Assembly: GCA_027574665.1 (NCBI GenBank)
Contig: CM050649.1
Location: 68,724,150-68,788,149, forward strand
DNA from: Rhynochetos jubatus
Lineage: Eukaryota; Chordata; Aves; Eurypygiformes; Rhynochetidae
Length of the DNA: 64,000 bases
Direction of reading: 5' to 3'
Below are positions 1-12,700 of the stretch, in pieces. A model generated the notes under the pieces. The model saw nothing but the letters and a program-made list of their open reading frames with translations, made no database searches and was not told where the DNA came from. A program made the position numbers and the translations under genes. Position 1 is the stretch's first letter, and each line of letters opens with the position of its first letter.

Positions 1-3000
1 CTGGTGAATGAGGAACTGGTGCTCAGGAGCACTGGGATGTTTTAATGTCTGATTGTGGGTTTGGTTTGTTGGGGGTTTATTTTTGCTAAATAACCTAATG
101 GTTTTTTTCTACTGAAAAAGGTGTTGAAAATGCTGTTGAATAGCTGTTACCCAGTAGTTAAGAGATGGGAGTTTAGAACACATTAGCAGGCCCACATAAA
201 AACCAATTACAGTGGAGATTTTGTGGGTAAAAACGTGGCTGCTAAGATAAAAGCTTTAGAATATTCAAAGGCCTTTCCCCCCACCCCACCCCTCCCTTGT
301 AGTAGAATTTACGTCTCTGTAAACACAATTTATTAACATACGTTGCATCTCAGTCTAAAATAACCCTCTCCAGTTCTGGCTGAAGAAAGGGACTGTGCCC
401 AACTCTGAAAATGAAGACAGGGTCAAATCTACGGCTCCCATTTTGCTCCTGAAGGATCAATATGAGTAAGCCTTTTTCTAATGCAGAATGCCTCCCCTGT
501 AAGACAGCTCCAGTGGGTGAATCAGTGTCCTGAAGAGTGGTACAGAGCCTGTACTTGTGGGAAGTGAAGGTTACAATCTGCCAGAGGCTGCAACCCTCTG
601 TACAGGCAAATGAGCCTCTGCAGGGGAATGGTAATAACGTAGAAGGAGAGTCAGAAATATTCATATATATGACAAAGTGCACATTCTACGAAAAGTGTGA
701 AAGAATGTTCCCAACGGTCATGTGAGACCAGTAGAGGAGAATGATTACTCTATATATTCATGTTTTTGTGTGTTCACAAATTTAAAATGTATATACACGT
801 TCAGGAACATCTAACTTCACCACCAGATTAGGTTGATTTGGAAACAGATTTAGATTAGTTGATCATATGTAGTTGTCTCCTTTAGAGTGAGCTGATGTGT
901 CCTCCAGGCTGCATTGGCTGTATCAGGTGCTTAGGTGCCTACTTCACACATAGTCATCGACCTGTAGATACCCAAGTTTGGGTATTTTAATCAGGAGTTG
1001 AAAGTCATCTGAATATATATAGAGCACCCATCAAGTAAAATCTTCGTGTTATGGCTCCTGAAGCCGGTCTACACAGATGTGCTCAGACATACTTTTGCTG
1101 ACTGAGGAGTGCTCTTGTAACGTGCTGCCAGCCAGTGACCTGCCTGCTACAAGCTGGAGCTCCTGCTGATGGTTTACCAAGAGTTCCCATCAAAACACCC
1201 GTATAGCAGTTGAGCTCTGCAGAGCTCTGGTCCTAAGTAAAGGTCACCACTGAAAATAAGGAATGACCATTAAAAATTATTTGACTGCAGTATCTATTTT
1301 CTTGCATGAGTTTACGCTGGCAAACTGACTGTCTAGTGGCTGAGGACACGGTTGTATTCCTTTTTGCATGTTTTTCTCTTGCTTGTTACACCATGAACTT
1401 ACTTTCATTACTGGTTTCATGTGATAAGACACCTTTATGTCTTTCCGTGTTAGCCTGGTAAGGCAAAAAAGGGAGAGTGATTTGCGTGGAAATAATACAT
1501 GCTAAAAGTGAGCTCAAACAATTTAAAGTGGACATGCTGGAGCTAGTTGCCATCATCATAGCTTGAATTAGCTCTTGGCTAGATGCTTCTAAAGATATTA
1601 TGGGAAAGGGATAATGGAGAGGCTGAATAAGAGACACAGTATTAGAAATCAGGAAAAAGTATGTAAATTCAAGGCACTGGTGTGCTCATAATGAACACTT
1701 AAATAAAATAAATGGTCAGTTGCTTTGAATAAGCAAAAGGAAACTTTGTCCTTTACAAAGATAACTACACAACTAAAATTGTTCTACAACATTTTTTTGC
1801 CATGTAAATTAAGTTACATTATATACATAAGATACAAAAATATATGGTGGTATCCAGCACAGAAGTCTCTTGTAACATTTTGAAGTATGGTCAAATAAAC
1901 AACTCAAAAACATTGACATTAGTGAGTTATCTGTGCCATAACCGGGTTTACCTGAAACTTGCTTATGAGTTGAAAAGCTGTTATGGAACAGATGAACAGA
2001 TACACACAGACACATACATGTTCATCTATACCTGAAGTGTACCTGCTTAGGAATCTTTTTCTTAGGCGACTATGAAAATACTTACTCATTGAGATTGGTA
2101 AAATGGAATAACCATTAGGATACCTTCTTTATCAAATTACTAGAACAGGAAGAAAATATTATGTGATAAACAGTTATGCAGAGGACAAACTTGAAAATGT
2201 CTCTTTCTTGCCTCTTAAAGCACCAAAACCCATAAATCCTCTAAAACACCTGAAGTGTGCATGTTAGGAATCTGGAGAACTTTAACCAAATATACTCTTC
2301 AGATATTATAAGAGGAAAGAAATTAATGTCCTTTTACAGTATTAGTTAAGTGTCTTTTCTTGTAAATAAGGAATTTACCTTGCTCAGAAATGGTAATAAC
2401 TTAGGACGTATCATACTTACTTTATGACAGCCCACTCATACCCTAAATTCTGAGTATTCTCAAAGGTCTCCCCTGAAACAAAAAGAGCTTCCAGATCCAA
2501 AACTTTATAACAACCGAGCTGTAATTCATATGGAATTCAGATCTTCTAATTTCACCCTATGGATTTTCCCTTCTCTCTTCAGGCTTCACACTGTGAGACT
2601 CTGCCGTGGAAGAGGGATATGCAGCAAGCACTCTCTCCCAGCTCTGTCAGGCATGGGACACGTTGCTGAAAATGTAGTGCTTCTACCTTCTGAGGCTACA
2701 CTGCAGTGTTCGCTTTGGCAGTCTCTAAGCATCTCAATCTTTCGTATCTGAACTAGAGAACCACTGTAAGGAGAGGAAAGCTAAGTTTTGCCACCAACAT
2801 ATGGAAAATTGATGGCTAGTGGCATGGAAATGTAGAGGTAAAGCTGGGCTGCCACCCTGGCTTGCATAGTTCTGGCAGGATGCTGAGCTGAAAAACATTG
2901 GACGGAAGTAAACATCGTCCACTGACTTAAGCCTCTGCTAAACTGTGGGAGCTGAAGCAGGAAAAGCCTGAACTTCCTTTATTTTCTCCTCCCATTGAAT

Positions 3001-5251
3001 TTAATGGCAAAATTTCCACTGAGGCACCTGATCCTGAGTTCTGATACTACACCTCTGTCTGGGCTGTGCCTTTTCTGCCTATAGCAGAAGAGGTTAGACT
3101 GGTCTGGGGTCTGCTCTGGAGACTGGCACAGCAGCTTGAGCTGACTGGAACTTTCTTACAGAAAGCACCATTGAAAATGTAACAGTGTTGTCCCTTTGAA
3201 TGGACCAGTTGGTAACGAAAGGGTCATGGAAGGATAGATTCTTGCCTTTTTAAACTCCTTTTCAATTCACGTTATTTATCAAAGTGTTAGGATTACTCTG
3301 CAGTACTTTTTGTCCTTTTAGTCAATGATGTAGAGATTACATGGTAGCAAGTGTTCGGATAGAGCAAGAGCTTTCCTTGTTTAGATCATTTTATCACATT
3401 CTGTAATAATAGTTTCAAACAGGAATTCCTTTAGATATAAAAACTCCTGCTATTTTGGCCGGTTGTAGAATTCATGGGCTTGGGATTTAGCTGTTTCTGT
3501 TTCATTTCCTCTCAAAAATCACCCCTGAAAAATGTTCTTCTTGCAAAGTCAGGCAGACTGCTCAAACTCTCCAATGAATCCTGTTCATTATACACTGCCA
3601 TCACAGATAGAGTGCAAGGGGAAGTTTAAATATCACACTCAGCAGCACTTTGATAGTGTATGACAGTGTAAAATGTAGCAATGTACTTTTCTGGTTTGTA
3701 AACTGAACTACCCAGAGCCAATTTACAAATAACAGGGCTAAAAATCTAATTGCCCAGTGTGAAAGCTGCTTGAATATTCACCCCATCCAAAGCTAATCAT
3801 TGTGCAGAGTTTATTTTCTATCTGTTGAAAACTTGGCTTCCTCTTAGCAGGAAGCCAGGAGTCACCTGTGCAGGCTGCACTCACCCTTTTTCTGCCTAAT
3901 GCTTGTGAAGCAAGGAACTGAGAGAGGTGTCCACTACAGCACTGATAAAGCAGTTACATAATGAAAACCTTGGCTTTAGGCCAACGCTTCCCAATTTCCA
4001 AATACCATTGTCAACATTTCTCATCAATCACCACACGTCATCATAGCCTGCTGCCCTTACCACTGACAATGTTGTACACTTCCTTACCATGACCTTACAG
4101 GTCTTTAATTCGTTTTTATACTTATTGCAACACTTTTTCTTTTTTTCTTTTTTTGTAAATAGAGATTTCTTTGTTTCAAAGCTTGAAGCAGGGGCTGCAA
4201 CATCACAGTTTACCCCAAAGCTTGGTCAGTTGCTGAGTTTTATAGAGCAATTTTACAGTCATGAATAAGGAAAATCACAGTAATTCGTGACTCTTTATGT
4301 GTCACAATGTTTTCATGTACAATATTTCATGCTGACAGGGACAGTATTATGGTACCATGCAGGATGGACGCATGCCCTCGAAATATATTTGGACATGTTG
4401 GACAGTGATTTTACTTCACCAAGGAACATTTTTGTTCAATTTTGTGATTCTTCATATTGGTATTGTGTCTTCTACTTTGTCTGTTTCAGTTTCTCTCCTG
4501 GTTCTCTTTAATGTGGGCACAACTTGCCTGATACAGATACCAGCTTTTCAACACAAAATCAGCCTATTTCACGACAGCATCTGCTTTGAGTCTGCTGTCT
4601 GTCTCCTTTTTCCCTCCTTCAAAGCAAATGAGCCCTGTAAAGTTACTGTACAAGAATTTTTCCTTTCTGTTACAAACTAATAAAATCTTACTATTCAATA
4701 ACACATTGGACATGGCATTTTAGAAATGGCTTTAATTCTTCTTGTATACAAGGAAAATCCTTCAACTGTAAAAAAAGAATAGCTCTTTGATAACACTGAA
4801 GATGATTGAAAATTTCATTAGTTTCAAAATAATAAATTACTCTGTGTACTGCAAACATTGATTTGTAAGTGAAAAAACCACAGGTGAGTAAATGAGGAGT
4901 CTGATTAACATTTTGTTTGTTTCTTTTAATTACTGTCCTTTAGATTTCTGTTAAGCAATTACTGTTAATATGTAGTTTATACTACTGCGTGGGATTAATT
5001 CATTGATATTTTAATGATAGCACATTATATTTTTACCATGTGAGGATTAAGCCACTGTTCAGTGACTGAACTACACTAGCTGTAGTTTTTAATTAACATA
5101 AAGTACTTAGTTAAAAATAGTAGAAGGTAATTATATTTGAAGTTAGCCTATATAAGGAAGTGAATTCTAGTGACTTGCACAATTTGAAACTTATAAAAAT
5201 ATATTGAAAGTTTTGCATTCAAAGATTCTTGATGCAGAAAGATATTGTACA
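1..5251. other. Unique non-coding sequence, no gene seen
   Basis: AT-rich single-copy-looking DNA. The open frames are at most about 110 codons, lie on both strands and show no recognisable domain. Local items are a 16-bp perfect palindrome at 1,212-1,227 (two SacI-type GAGCTC sites back to back), an inverted repeat at 3,834-3,857, and a stretch around 3,590-3,900 whose balanced, motif-rich composition resembles conserved non-coding DNA. No mobile element was recognised in this block. Confidence 0.6.
3834..3857. repeat. Inverted repeat with paired GGAA/TTCC cores
   Basis: TGGCTTCCT (3,834-3,842) and AGGAAGCCA (3,849-3,857) are perfect 9-bp inverted arms around a 6-bp spacer. Each arm carries a GGAA core, the core recognised by ETS-family transcription factors, so this could be a divergent double ETS site. 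It could also be a chance hairpin; binding is inferred only. Confidence 0.4.
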
Positions 5252-5520
5252 GGATTCACAGATTCACTGTTTCACAGAGTGTTCGGGGTTGGAAGGGACC
5301 TCTAGAGATCACCTAGTCCAACCCCCCTGCCAAAGCAGGACCACCTAGAGCAGATCACACAGGAACAAACCCAGGCGGCTTCGGAAAGTCTCCAGGGAAG
5401 GAGACTCCCCCACCTCTCTGGGCAGCCTGTCCCAGGGCTCTGTCACCCTCACAGGGAAGAAGTATTTTCTCACGCTCAGTTTGAACCTTCTGTTTTCCAG
5501 TTATAAATCTCTGTGTCAAG
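5252..5520 (-). mobile_element. CR1 LINE, 3'-end fragment
   Basis: Read on the plus strand, the segment has the usual reverse-complemented CR1 3' end: a degenerate ATTCACAGATTCAC tail, then GGTTGGAAGGGACCTCTAGA, then a stretch about a 'cctagtccaacccccctgc'-type phrase, and further in 'ctctctgggcagcctgtccc'. CR1 is the dominant LINE of bird genomes and most copies are 5'-truncated, as here. Only the 3' untranslated part and a little upstream remain; there is no reverse transcriptase domain. The copy is fairly well preserved, so it is probably younger than the CR1 piece at 52.4 kb. The inner boundary near 5,520 is approximate. Confidence 0.93.
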
Positions 5521-5692
5521 AAAAAAGGAGAGGAAATGGTCTTGATGGATATATAGTAGTCATATACTATTCCATCAGGGGAGTAGAATATACAGATTTT
5601 TTTTTCCATACCAGTAGACCATTATCCAGAATTTGGAAGATAGAAGAACGAAATAAAACTATACTTTAGTATGTTGGACATTAGAAGAAAAT

Positions 5693-5718
5693 GGGGGGGG
5701 GGGGGGGGGGGGGGGGGG
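5693..5718 (+). repeat. Homopolymer G26
   Basis: An uninterrupted run of 26 G on the plus strand. Long G runs are rare in vertebrate DNA. The run can form intramolecular G-quadruplexes and is difficult for polymerases and sequencers, so its exact length in the assembly is uncertain. It lies about 170 bp beyond the CR1 fragment but is not part of the CR1 consensus. Confidence 0.97.
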
Positions 5719-8700
5719 AGTGTTGTCCAATCTTATTATTAAATTATTTTTCTAGGATATTAAGAATGGTAATAATTACTAATTCATACATGTATATTTG
5801 TAGGATTGTTCTTTTAGTATAAGGCAAGAATTCCTTTTTATTATACCATATCTATGATGATGAAAGCCAGCATGAAAATGAATACTAAAGAAGCAGGTGT
5901 TGCCCCAGGAAGAGTTCTGTCTGCGGGTTTACCACTGAGCATTTGCAGCATTGCACAGCAAAGGTTCGGTTCTGGTGCTATATTCCAATGTCACTTCATT
6001 TTATTGGAAGATGCATATTTATTTAATCAGGTTTTCACACTGAGACAGTTTCATATGGGCAATCCTCTGCACACCCGTTGTGATTTCAGCCAAACTGCTG
6101 CCTGGATAAGCAAGCACACAGATGAAGTACCGCTGAAGTGAGGAAGGTTATATAACAAAAGCAGGATCCTGCTTAACATGACTCATTTTGTTCAATATGG
6201 GAACCACCAGAAATGGTTAAGAATCTCTCCCTGCCATTCATTAGTAAACTGAAATGGCCAGTGTTCAGCAGAACCCTACAGCAGTGCGAAGCACCTTCAT
6301 AGGTACATACCTAGGTAAAATGCTAATTGTAGAACCATTGCACAAATTAAGAATGTATTTTCTTTATCATTCGTGAACACAGCAGCAGTCAGCACTGTCA
6401 AAGCATCTGAAAATGGCGTGAAATGTCAGAGAGACAGACTTCTACAGGTTGAACACTCAGCCCCAGCTTCTCTTGAAGGTCATTCAAGACACAAATGAGA
6501 AGAGGAGGGGAGGAAGAGTGAGGTTCTTCTTCACCAGTGCTGCAAACATTACCAGGAAGCTGCCCACCTCCAAGATAGCACCTGGGCTCTCTTCATAGCC
6601 ACTAAAACTACTTCTTTCCTTCAGGTGGTTACTAGCATTGCTGCATGCTGAGTACTCAGGGCTTAAGCTGTCTCATTGTGTACAATGCCACAAATATTAC
6701 ACACAGACACTGGGTTTATTGCTTTTTTTAATTATTATTTAAATTAAGAAATACACTGGGAAAATTTCATTAGAAAGATGTATTTTTAAAAGTTCTTAAT
6801 ACGCAAAGTTAAGGATCCAAAAGTCAGGTGTCAGGGTTCCCATAAAACACTAATTCTGCCTGTCATGCCTTAGACTTACAGTACAGATTTTACTTCCAGC
6901 AATCATAAGGCAGCTGCAGATGTGATGCTCTGTTCTGAGCATTTAACTTGCAGGCACGCAAAGAGACTTATTCTTATCTTATTTACTTATGTAGCTGTGC
7001 AAATAACCTGCGTTTTTTGTCTTATTTCTCTAAGAAAAATCTTTGCCTAAAAGAGGTGCCAGAGCAGAAAAAATATTGTGGGGTAGAAGAGAAGATAGAC
7101 AAAGAAACTCTAACAGATAGTTGCAAAAAAATATGAGAAATCAAGATTATCTTTCCACCTTGCTGCTTCTTAGATTAAAAAGAAATTGCAAAGAGTTTGA
7201 GGAAAAACTCAGAAGTGTTCAAGGTGGCATCATGGACACCAAGAATTTCTGCTTATCATGACTGTTATTTAAAATGTGCTCCAAGTCATACAGGAAACTT
7301 TATTCTGGTGTAGTATCTAGAGTTGCTTTTAGCAGGTTAGGGCAAGAAACAGAATGAAGGAATCTGCAGCTTTTTTTCCACGGAGCAATGAGTCAGGAAA
7401 ACTGATTTGCTGCTGTACTTTTTGAAGCATTTAGTGGCTCACTTGCAAGAAAATACAATTCTCCCTGATTTGTAAGAGGGATCTGGACCTGAGTTTGAAA
7501 GTTAGGGTCTTCCCCACACTGGCTAAGGGTCTCTCAGTTGTGTCTTGCAGCTATTCCACCTTGTACAAGTTACAACTATTGCTCCTTATTGTCTGAAGAG
7601 AATCAGGCTCTACTCCTGCAGCTAGAGCACACACCCCACATCATTCCTAGAGTCAAGGTCTTGCTGCAGTTATGACTTGGGATTGAACAGTTTTGACAAA
7701 AGTCGCCAACTTCAGCTTGGTCACAGTAGTCTTTGGGCAGAACTATTAACATAGGACATGAAGAAGAATGAAGAGGCTTAATCCTGGATCTTCCGTATCC
7801 TCAGTGAGTGACCTGTTGGCCACGAAGCAGCTTTCTTTGACTGCAAATTTCATTGTGGAACCTGAAGAAATGGATCCAAGTGTTAATTTTTGCTGGTTTA
7901 GATTGATTTGTTGGGTTTTTTTAGCAGATTCATCCCTGTGACAAGTTCACACTTTGATGAGCTGAACCTTTCTGATAAACAATACTTCATGTAAAATATT
8001 CCTGACCACTTATAATTAATACACTGTTTTGTATTATACTCTTTAGTGAAGTTTTGAAAGTATGGCCTTAGGGATAATCTTTTAAACAGTTTTTGTTAAT
8101 TGACAGTGTTATTCAGACATCTTCCTTCCACCCCAACCCTGGTATTATGCATGAGTTACATTAATGCAGTAATTATTAAGATCACTTTTTAAAATTTCCC
8201 CATTTTTTTTTTCAAAGGGTTTTTTACTTAAAATGTTTTGTAATGCTTTTATGTCTCTGACTCCTTCTCAAATAACAGTTTTTTTCATGTATGATTTGGA
8301 AAAAGAAATTTCAGAATCCCTCTAGAATTATTCCATTTGGAAAACATCCTATAGACATAATTTGCTGGAGGCAAGCTAGCACCGCAGATTAAAAGTTTAC
8401 ACGAAGACAACAGACAAAACAAGTATTACATTAAATCAAACTGAAACTGGAAAAAATACATTTCTGCTAGGCCCAAAAGACTTTTATTTATTATCTCCTT
8501 AAAAACTAAAGTATATTACTACATACCCAGTAAACTACTGATCTCCACTCATTTACTATGTAGTCCATTAGTATTCTGTTCTTAATGTTGGAATCTGGTC
8601 TCACAGATTCTCAGAAATACCGTTTAGCTTCACCAGCATTAGGCAAAAAGATTCGTAAGCAATTTTAAATGAAATACAAAGGTAAGAACGTGTTTCCTAA

Positions 8701-9391
8701 TTCTTTCTAGTTGCAAAACATGTAACCTCAGAAAATTACATTTCTCATGTGTAGATAGCAGGTAAGAAATATACTGACAGTGTTAAAAAATAAACAAATG
8801 TGTAAATAAATAAATTAAGAAGTTTGAGATCTTCCTTCATGCCACTGTGATGGAATTCATTCATTCCTGTGTGTGACTTTCAGTACATCATGATTTATTT
8901 CAGAGTAGGCTACATGGGAATAGCAAAGCAGATTACTGCTTAGTATCTCTTCTGACTTGTGGTTGTTATGCACTGTGATTTATATACACATACACGTATA
9001 CACATATGTATACCTATATCTATTTACTTCTTTTTTCATTTTGCTTTATCTTAGTCCTTCTTTTCATGCTAAAATGCAACGTTAATTGCCATTGGTGTTT
9101 TGTAAAAATATTTAGTGGAGTCCATGGTTTTATGTGATACAACAAATGAGAAAGAATATCTGAATTGTAAAATGAAAATATGAAGTTAATATTGTACTGT
9201 CATCCCTAAAACATAAAGATAATTTTGCATGTATAGTATTCAAAAAGGTCAAAATAAGCCAGTATTTCCAGGGTTGATCATGGGAGTAGATGTCTTAAAT
9301 TTAAGCTGCTCAGCTTCAGACACCTAAAGCTCAATATCCCCTCTGTGGGTACTAGGGACTATGTCACTATGTCATGATCTGCTATTGTGTC
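5719..9391. other. Unique non-coding sequence, no gene seen
   Basis: AT-rich sequence with no recognised repeat family and no long frame (the longest is 95 codons at 5,854-6,141, with no domain). It includes an alternating purine-pyrimidine patch at about 8,980-9,020 (TATACACATACACGTATACA-type). No support for exons. Confidence 0.55.
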
Positions 9392-9750
9392 TGTACTGGT
9401 TTTGTCTGTGACAGAGTAAATTTTTTTCATAGCAGCTGGTCCCAAGTGACCAAAGGGATATTCCATACCATATGACATCATCATCAGAATATAAAGCTGA
9501 GGGTAGAAGAAGGGTGAGGCAACATTTGGAGTTGTGGCACTTGTCTTTCCAAGTAATTTTTATGCATCATGGAGCACTGATTTCCTGGAGATAGCTGAGC
9601 ACCTGCCTGCTGATGGGAAGTGGTGAACTAATCCCTTGTTTTGATTTGCCTGTGTGCGCAGCTTTTGTTTTACCTATTAAACTGTTTTTATCTCAACCCA
9701 TGAGTTTTCCCACTTTTATACTCCCGATTCTCTCCCCCATCATACCATGA
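9392..9750 (+). mobile_element. Partial ERVL-type LTR, internally deleted
   Basis: Opens TGTACTGGTTTTGTCTG, close to the opening of the complete LTR at 29,176. It then shares these blocks with that LTR: TGACCAAAGGGATATT (from 9,447), a TATAAAG box (9,490-9,496), AAACTGTTTTTATCTCAACC (from 9,679) and ATTCTCTCCCCCAT (ending 9,740). An ATTAAA poly(A) signal lies at 9,676-9,681. The start and the TGACC block are only 55 bp apart, against 226 bp in the complete copy, so about 170 bp of U3 is missing. The last about 70 bp, including the terminal CA, are also absent. It may instead be a related subfamily. No target-site duplication is visible. No internal retroviral sequence adjoins it. Confidence 0.8.
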
Positions 9751-9755
9751 ATGTG

Positions 9756-12700
9756 CCAGTTCTGGATTAAAGAAGAAGTCATTCTCTGTTGACAGCCTTT
9801 TCCTTGCAATGCAAACATCTGTGAAGTGACTTAAGCCAAAGTGAGAAATGTGAAATATTAAATTAGATTGCTGTTCTTTATCAAAAGCTAAAAATTCCTT
9901 GTTTGTATCGCTTTTACTTCAGTGCCTCTATTTTCTTGCCCCTCCTTTCATGTCCTTAACAAAGAAAAAAAAAATAAAGTTAAATGAATCACATCAAAGC
10001 CTGGGATATGAACAGAAGACTCTCATTGCTAGCCAGTCCTCCCAACACTTCCAATGTTTACTACACAGTTTGCCTAAATATTTAACTGAATTTCTGAAGG
10101 GTAGCTGCTTAATCCAATAACTTTCTAAATCTCAGCAAACGACCTTCCTTCCTTTCTACACCTCTTTGCATTTTATAAGTAACATCCACACTAAGCCTAG
10201 GAGTTTAATATACTATGTTATCCTCCATAGTTAAGAGGATGGCTGTGTTTACTAATGGCATAAATTGTTTCTCAGCTTGCCCCGAAAGTGCAAAAACACT
10301 CAAGCCTCTCTTTGTTAAAGTTTTTAGCCTTAGTCACAGGGAGTAGCTGGTCACCCACTCAGCTGTGCTATTATGCACATGTACACACCACTGCCATGAC
10401 TCCACTGATACCCTGGAACCACACTCCCAGGATAAGACCTTGTCCCCAGCTTCCCTGCTGTGGACAGAACGATGTCAAAATAAGGCAAAATGAGGCTGAT
10501 GATGAAGTGCTGGGAAATGGAGGAGTCACCTCTGTTCCCTGACATTTACCCCTATGGAAATCTCTTAGAGCAATTTGCCAACTGTGTAAGACCCACCCTC
10601 TCTCTTTTCCTTTTTCTGTGTGTGTAGGAAACCCATCCCTATTCCTATAACATCACTAAAGGAGCCTACTGAAGATTTCCTGCTGTAGAACAGACATCTC
10701 CTTGTCTGAGGTCTCCAGGATACCCCATCCTCACTATTAATGCTGAGAGAAACACTGGCCAGTTAGAAAGGTACTGAGGAGCTCTTTCACTAGCTGAGAA
10801 GGAAAAGGAATAAAAAAAACCAGATCATGGAACCACAGTATTACCTGTACTGATCTTTAACAGTACTTTACAGTACCAGAGGAGGGAAGTGGCCCCATGT
10901 GGCCCCATTTCCTTCTCCCAAAGCCACGGAGCAAAGACTTATGCCATTTTTCTACACTCTCACTGTTGTCTTGGTAGTCTCTCCTGATTTCAAGTCATGG
11001 GATTTTCCTGCTCCTTCAGCTGCTTGTTCTGAGTCTGCATGGAGCTCACCTCCCCACTGTGCAGCTGCTCTCATTTCAGGGGGTGCTGCCACCAACAAGC
11101 ACATTTGCCTTCATGTGATAAGATTGCAGGCGATCGTTTCATTGATGCAACACAGCAAATAGGAAGAAAAGGCACGAAGGCTCCGAAGATTTCCATTTCC
11201 ATAAATCTTGCCTAAGGCTCCAGCTGGAGCTGTCCTAGAGGGGCCATGTACAGTATAGTACAGTATATTCCCTGACTGTTTCTTTAGCCAAATAAATTTT
11301 GTTGATGAGTCATGTGGGCACTGCAGAGCATTTCAAAGACCCATCTGGCAGAATAAAGTCACTCGCCTTCAAAGCGTAGTGTATCTCAAAAGGTTCAGCA
11401 TTTGGATTTGGTTTGAATTCTTGGATCCTTATCTGAATTCCCTGAGACTGTGTAACAGGCTTTCTTGCAGAATTTCCATCATTTCAGCTTCTAGTTAAAG
11501 CCATGTAATAGCACAAGAAAGCTTTCTCTCCTGGTATTTCTGTCAAAAACAGAAGTGTATGTCAGGAGGTGGGGAAAGAGGAAGAACCTGACTATATCAT
11601 AATTTTAGGATTTGGTTCAGGATTTGTTCTAGAAATAGTTTCAGAATTCCACTATATCCCTTGGCTGTTGTTTAGATATTAATGTTATTTTAGGGGCTGA
11701 CTCATTTCATTTAACAAAACTTTCGTATATCTTCTCTTTCTACTAAATTATCCGGTTAATTTCTGTTTATGTTCCAGCCTGGCAGACATGTCTTCTCATG
11801 TGGTGGTCTTTAATTTGAATGGAGCCTTGGGTTTGAAAAATGCTGCTTATATTCCATCATTTCTATTTTGTTTCAATTTTTCTAAACTGTTTCTATGAAG
11901 AATGTGAAATGCAATGATTTTTCAAAGAATTAATCTTTGAAAAGATTACATTTAGTAACTCAAGCCTCAGCTGAAATCTCACTATGCTAACTTTTTGTAG
12001 AAAGATTTAAAGCAACTGATGAATACTTTCCTTCTTCTATGGGAATACTTGCATTTTCTTATCTGCGTGACTTCGGCTTAGCTAGCAAATTATTATATTT
12101 TTCTTAGGTTCCCGCATGGAAAGATCACATCCAGAACATTTATTCACACTTATAAATCTGTGGATAAAATGTACACCTTCATTTTAAATTCCTTCCATTG
12201 GGTCTGTGAATGCCTTATCTTTTTCAGTTTTTATCACTTAGCAGATTAGACCTAAGTTAGATCATGGAATATCTGGAAATACATTGCAGGCTGTCTTTCA
12301 TTACTTGAAGTTTGTCTGAATGGCTCATTTTGTTCACATCTGCTGATAGATAGAATCTGTAAAACCTGATATTTAGACGTACTGTCTTCTAGCTCTCACA
12401 AAGTGGAAGTATAGATGATCAATGTTGGTTCTATAATTCTCTCTTTCTCCACAGAACTAAAAGTCTGTTACAACATCCAAATGTAATGAGATATTTATTG
12501 CCTAAGAACTATAACAAGTTAAAATGTTGGGAATACTCTTAGGAATAGATCATGTACATTGTTTCTGGGGGTATATGTACACTAAATCAGAGAAATATCT
12601 CATTTCTAAAAGATCAGTTTTGATCATGGTTTCTCTTCCAAATGCAGAATGAACTGTTGCTTGCTAATGTACCAACCATCCTTAGCTGACAAAGAAAAGT

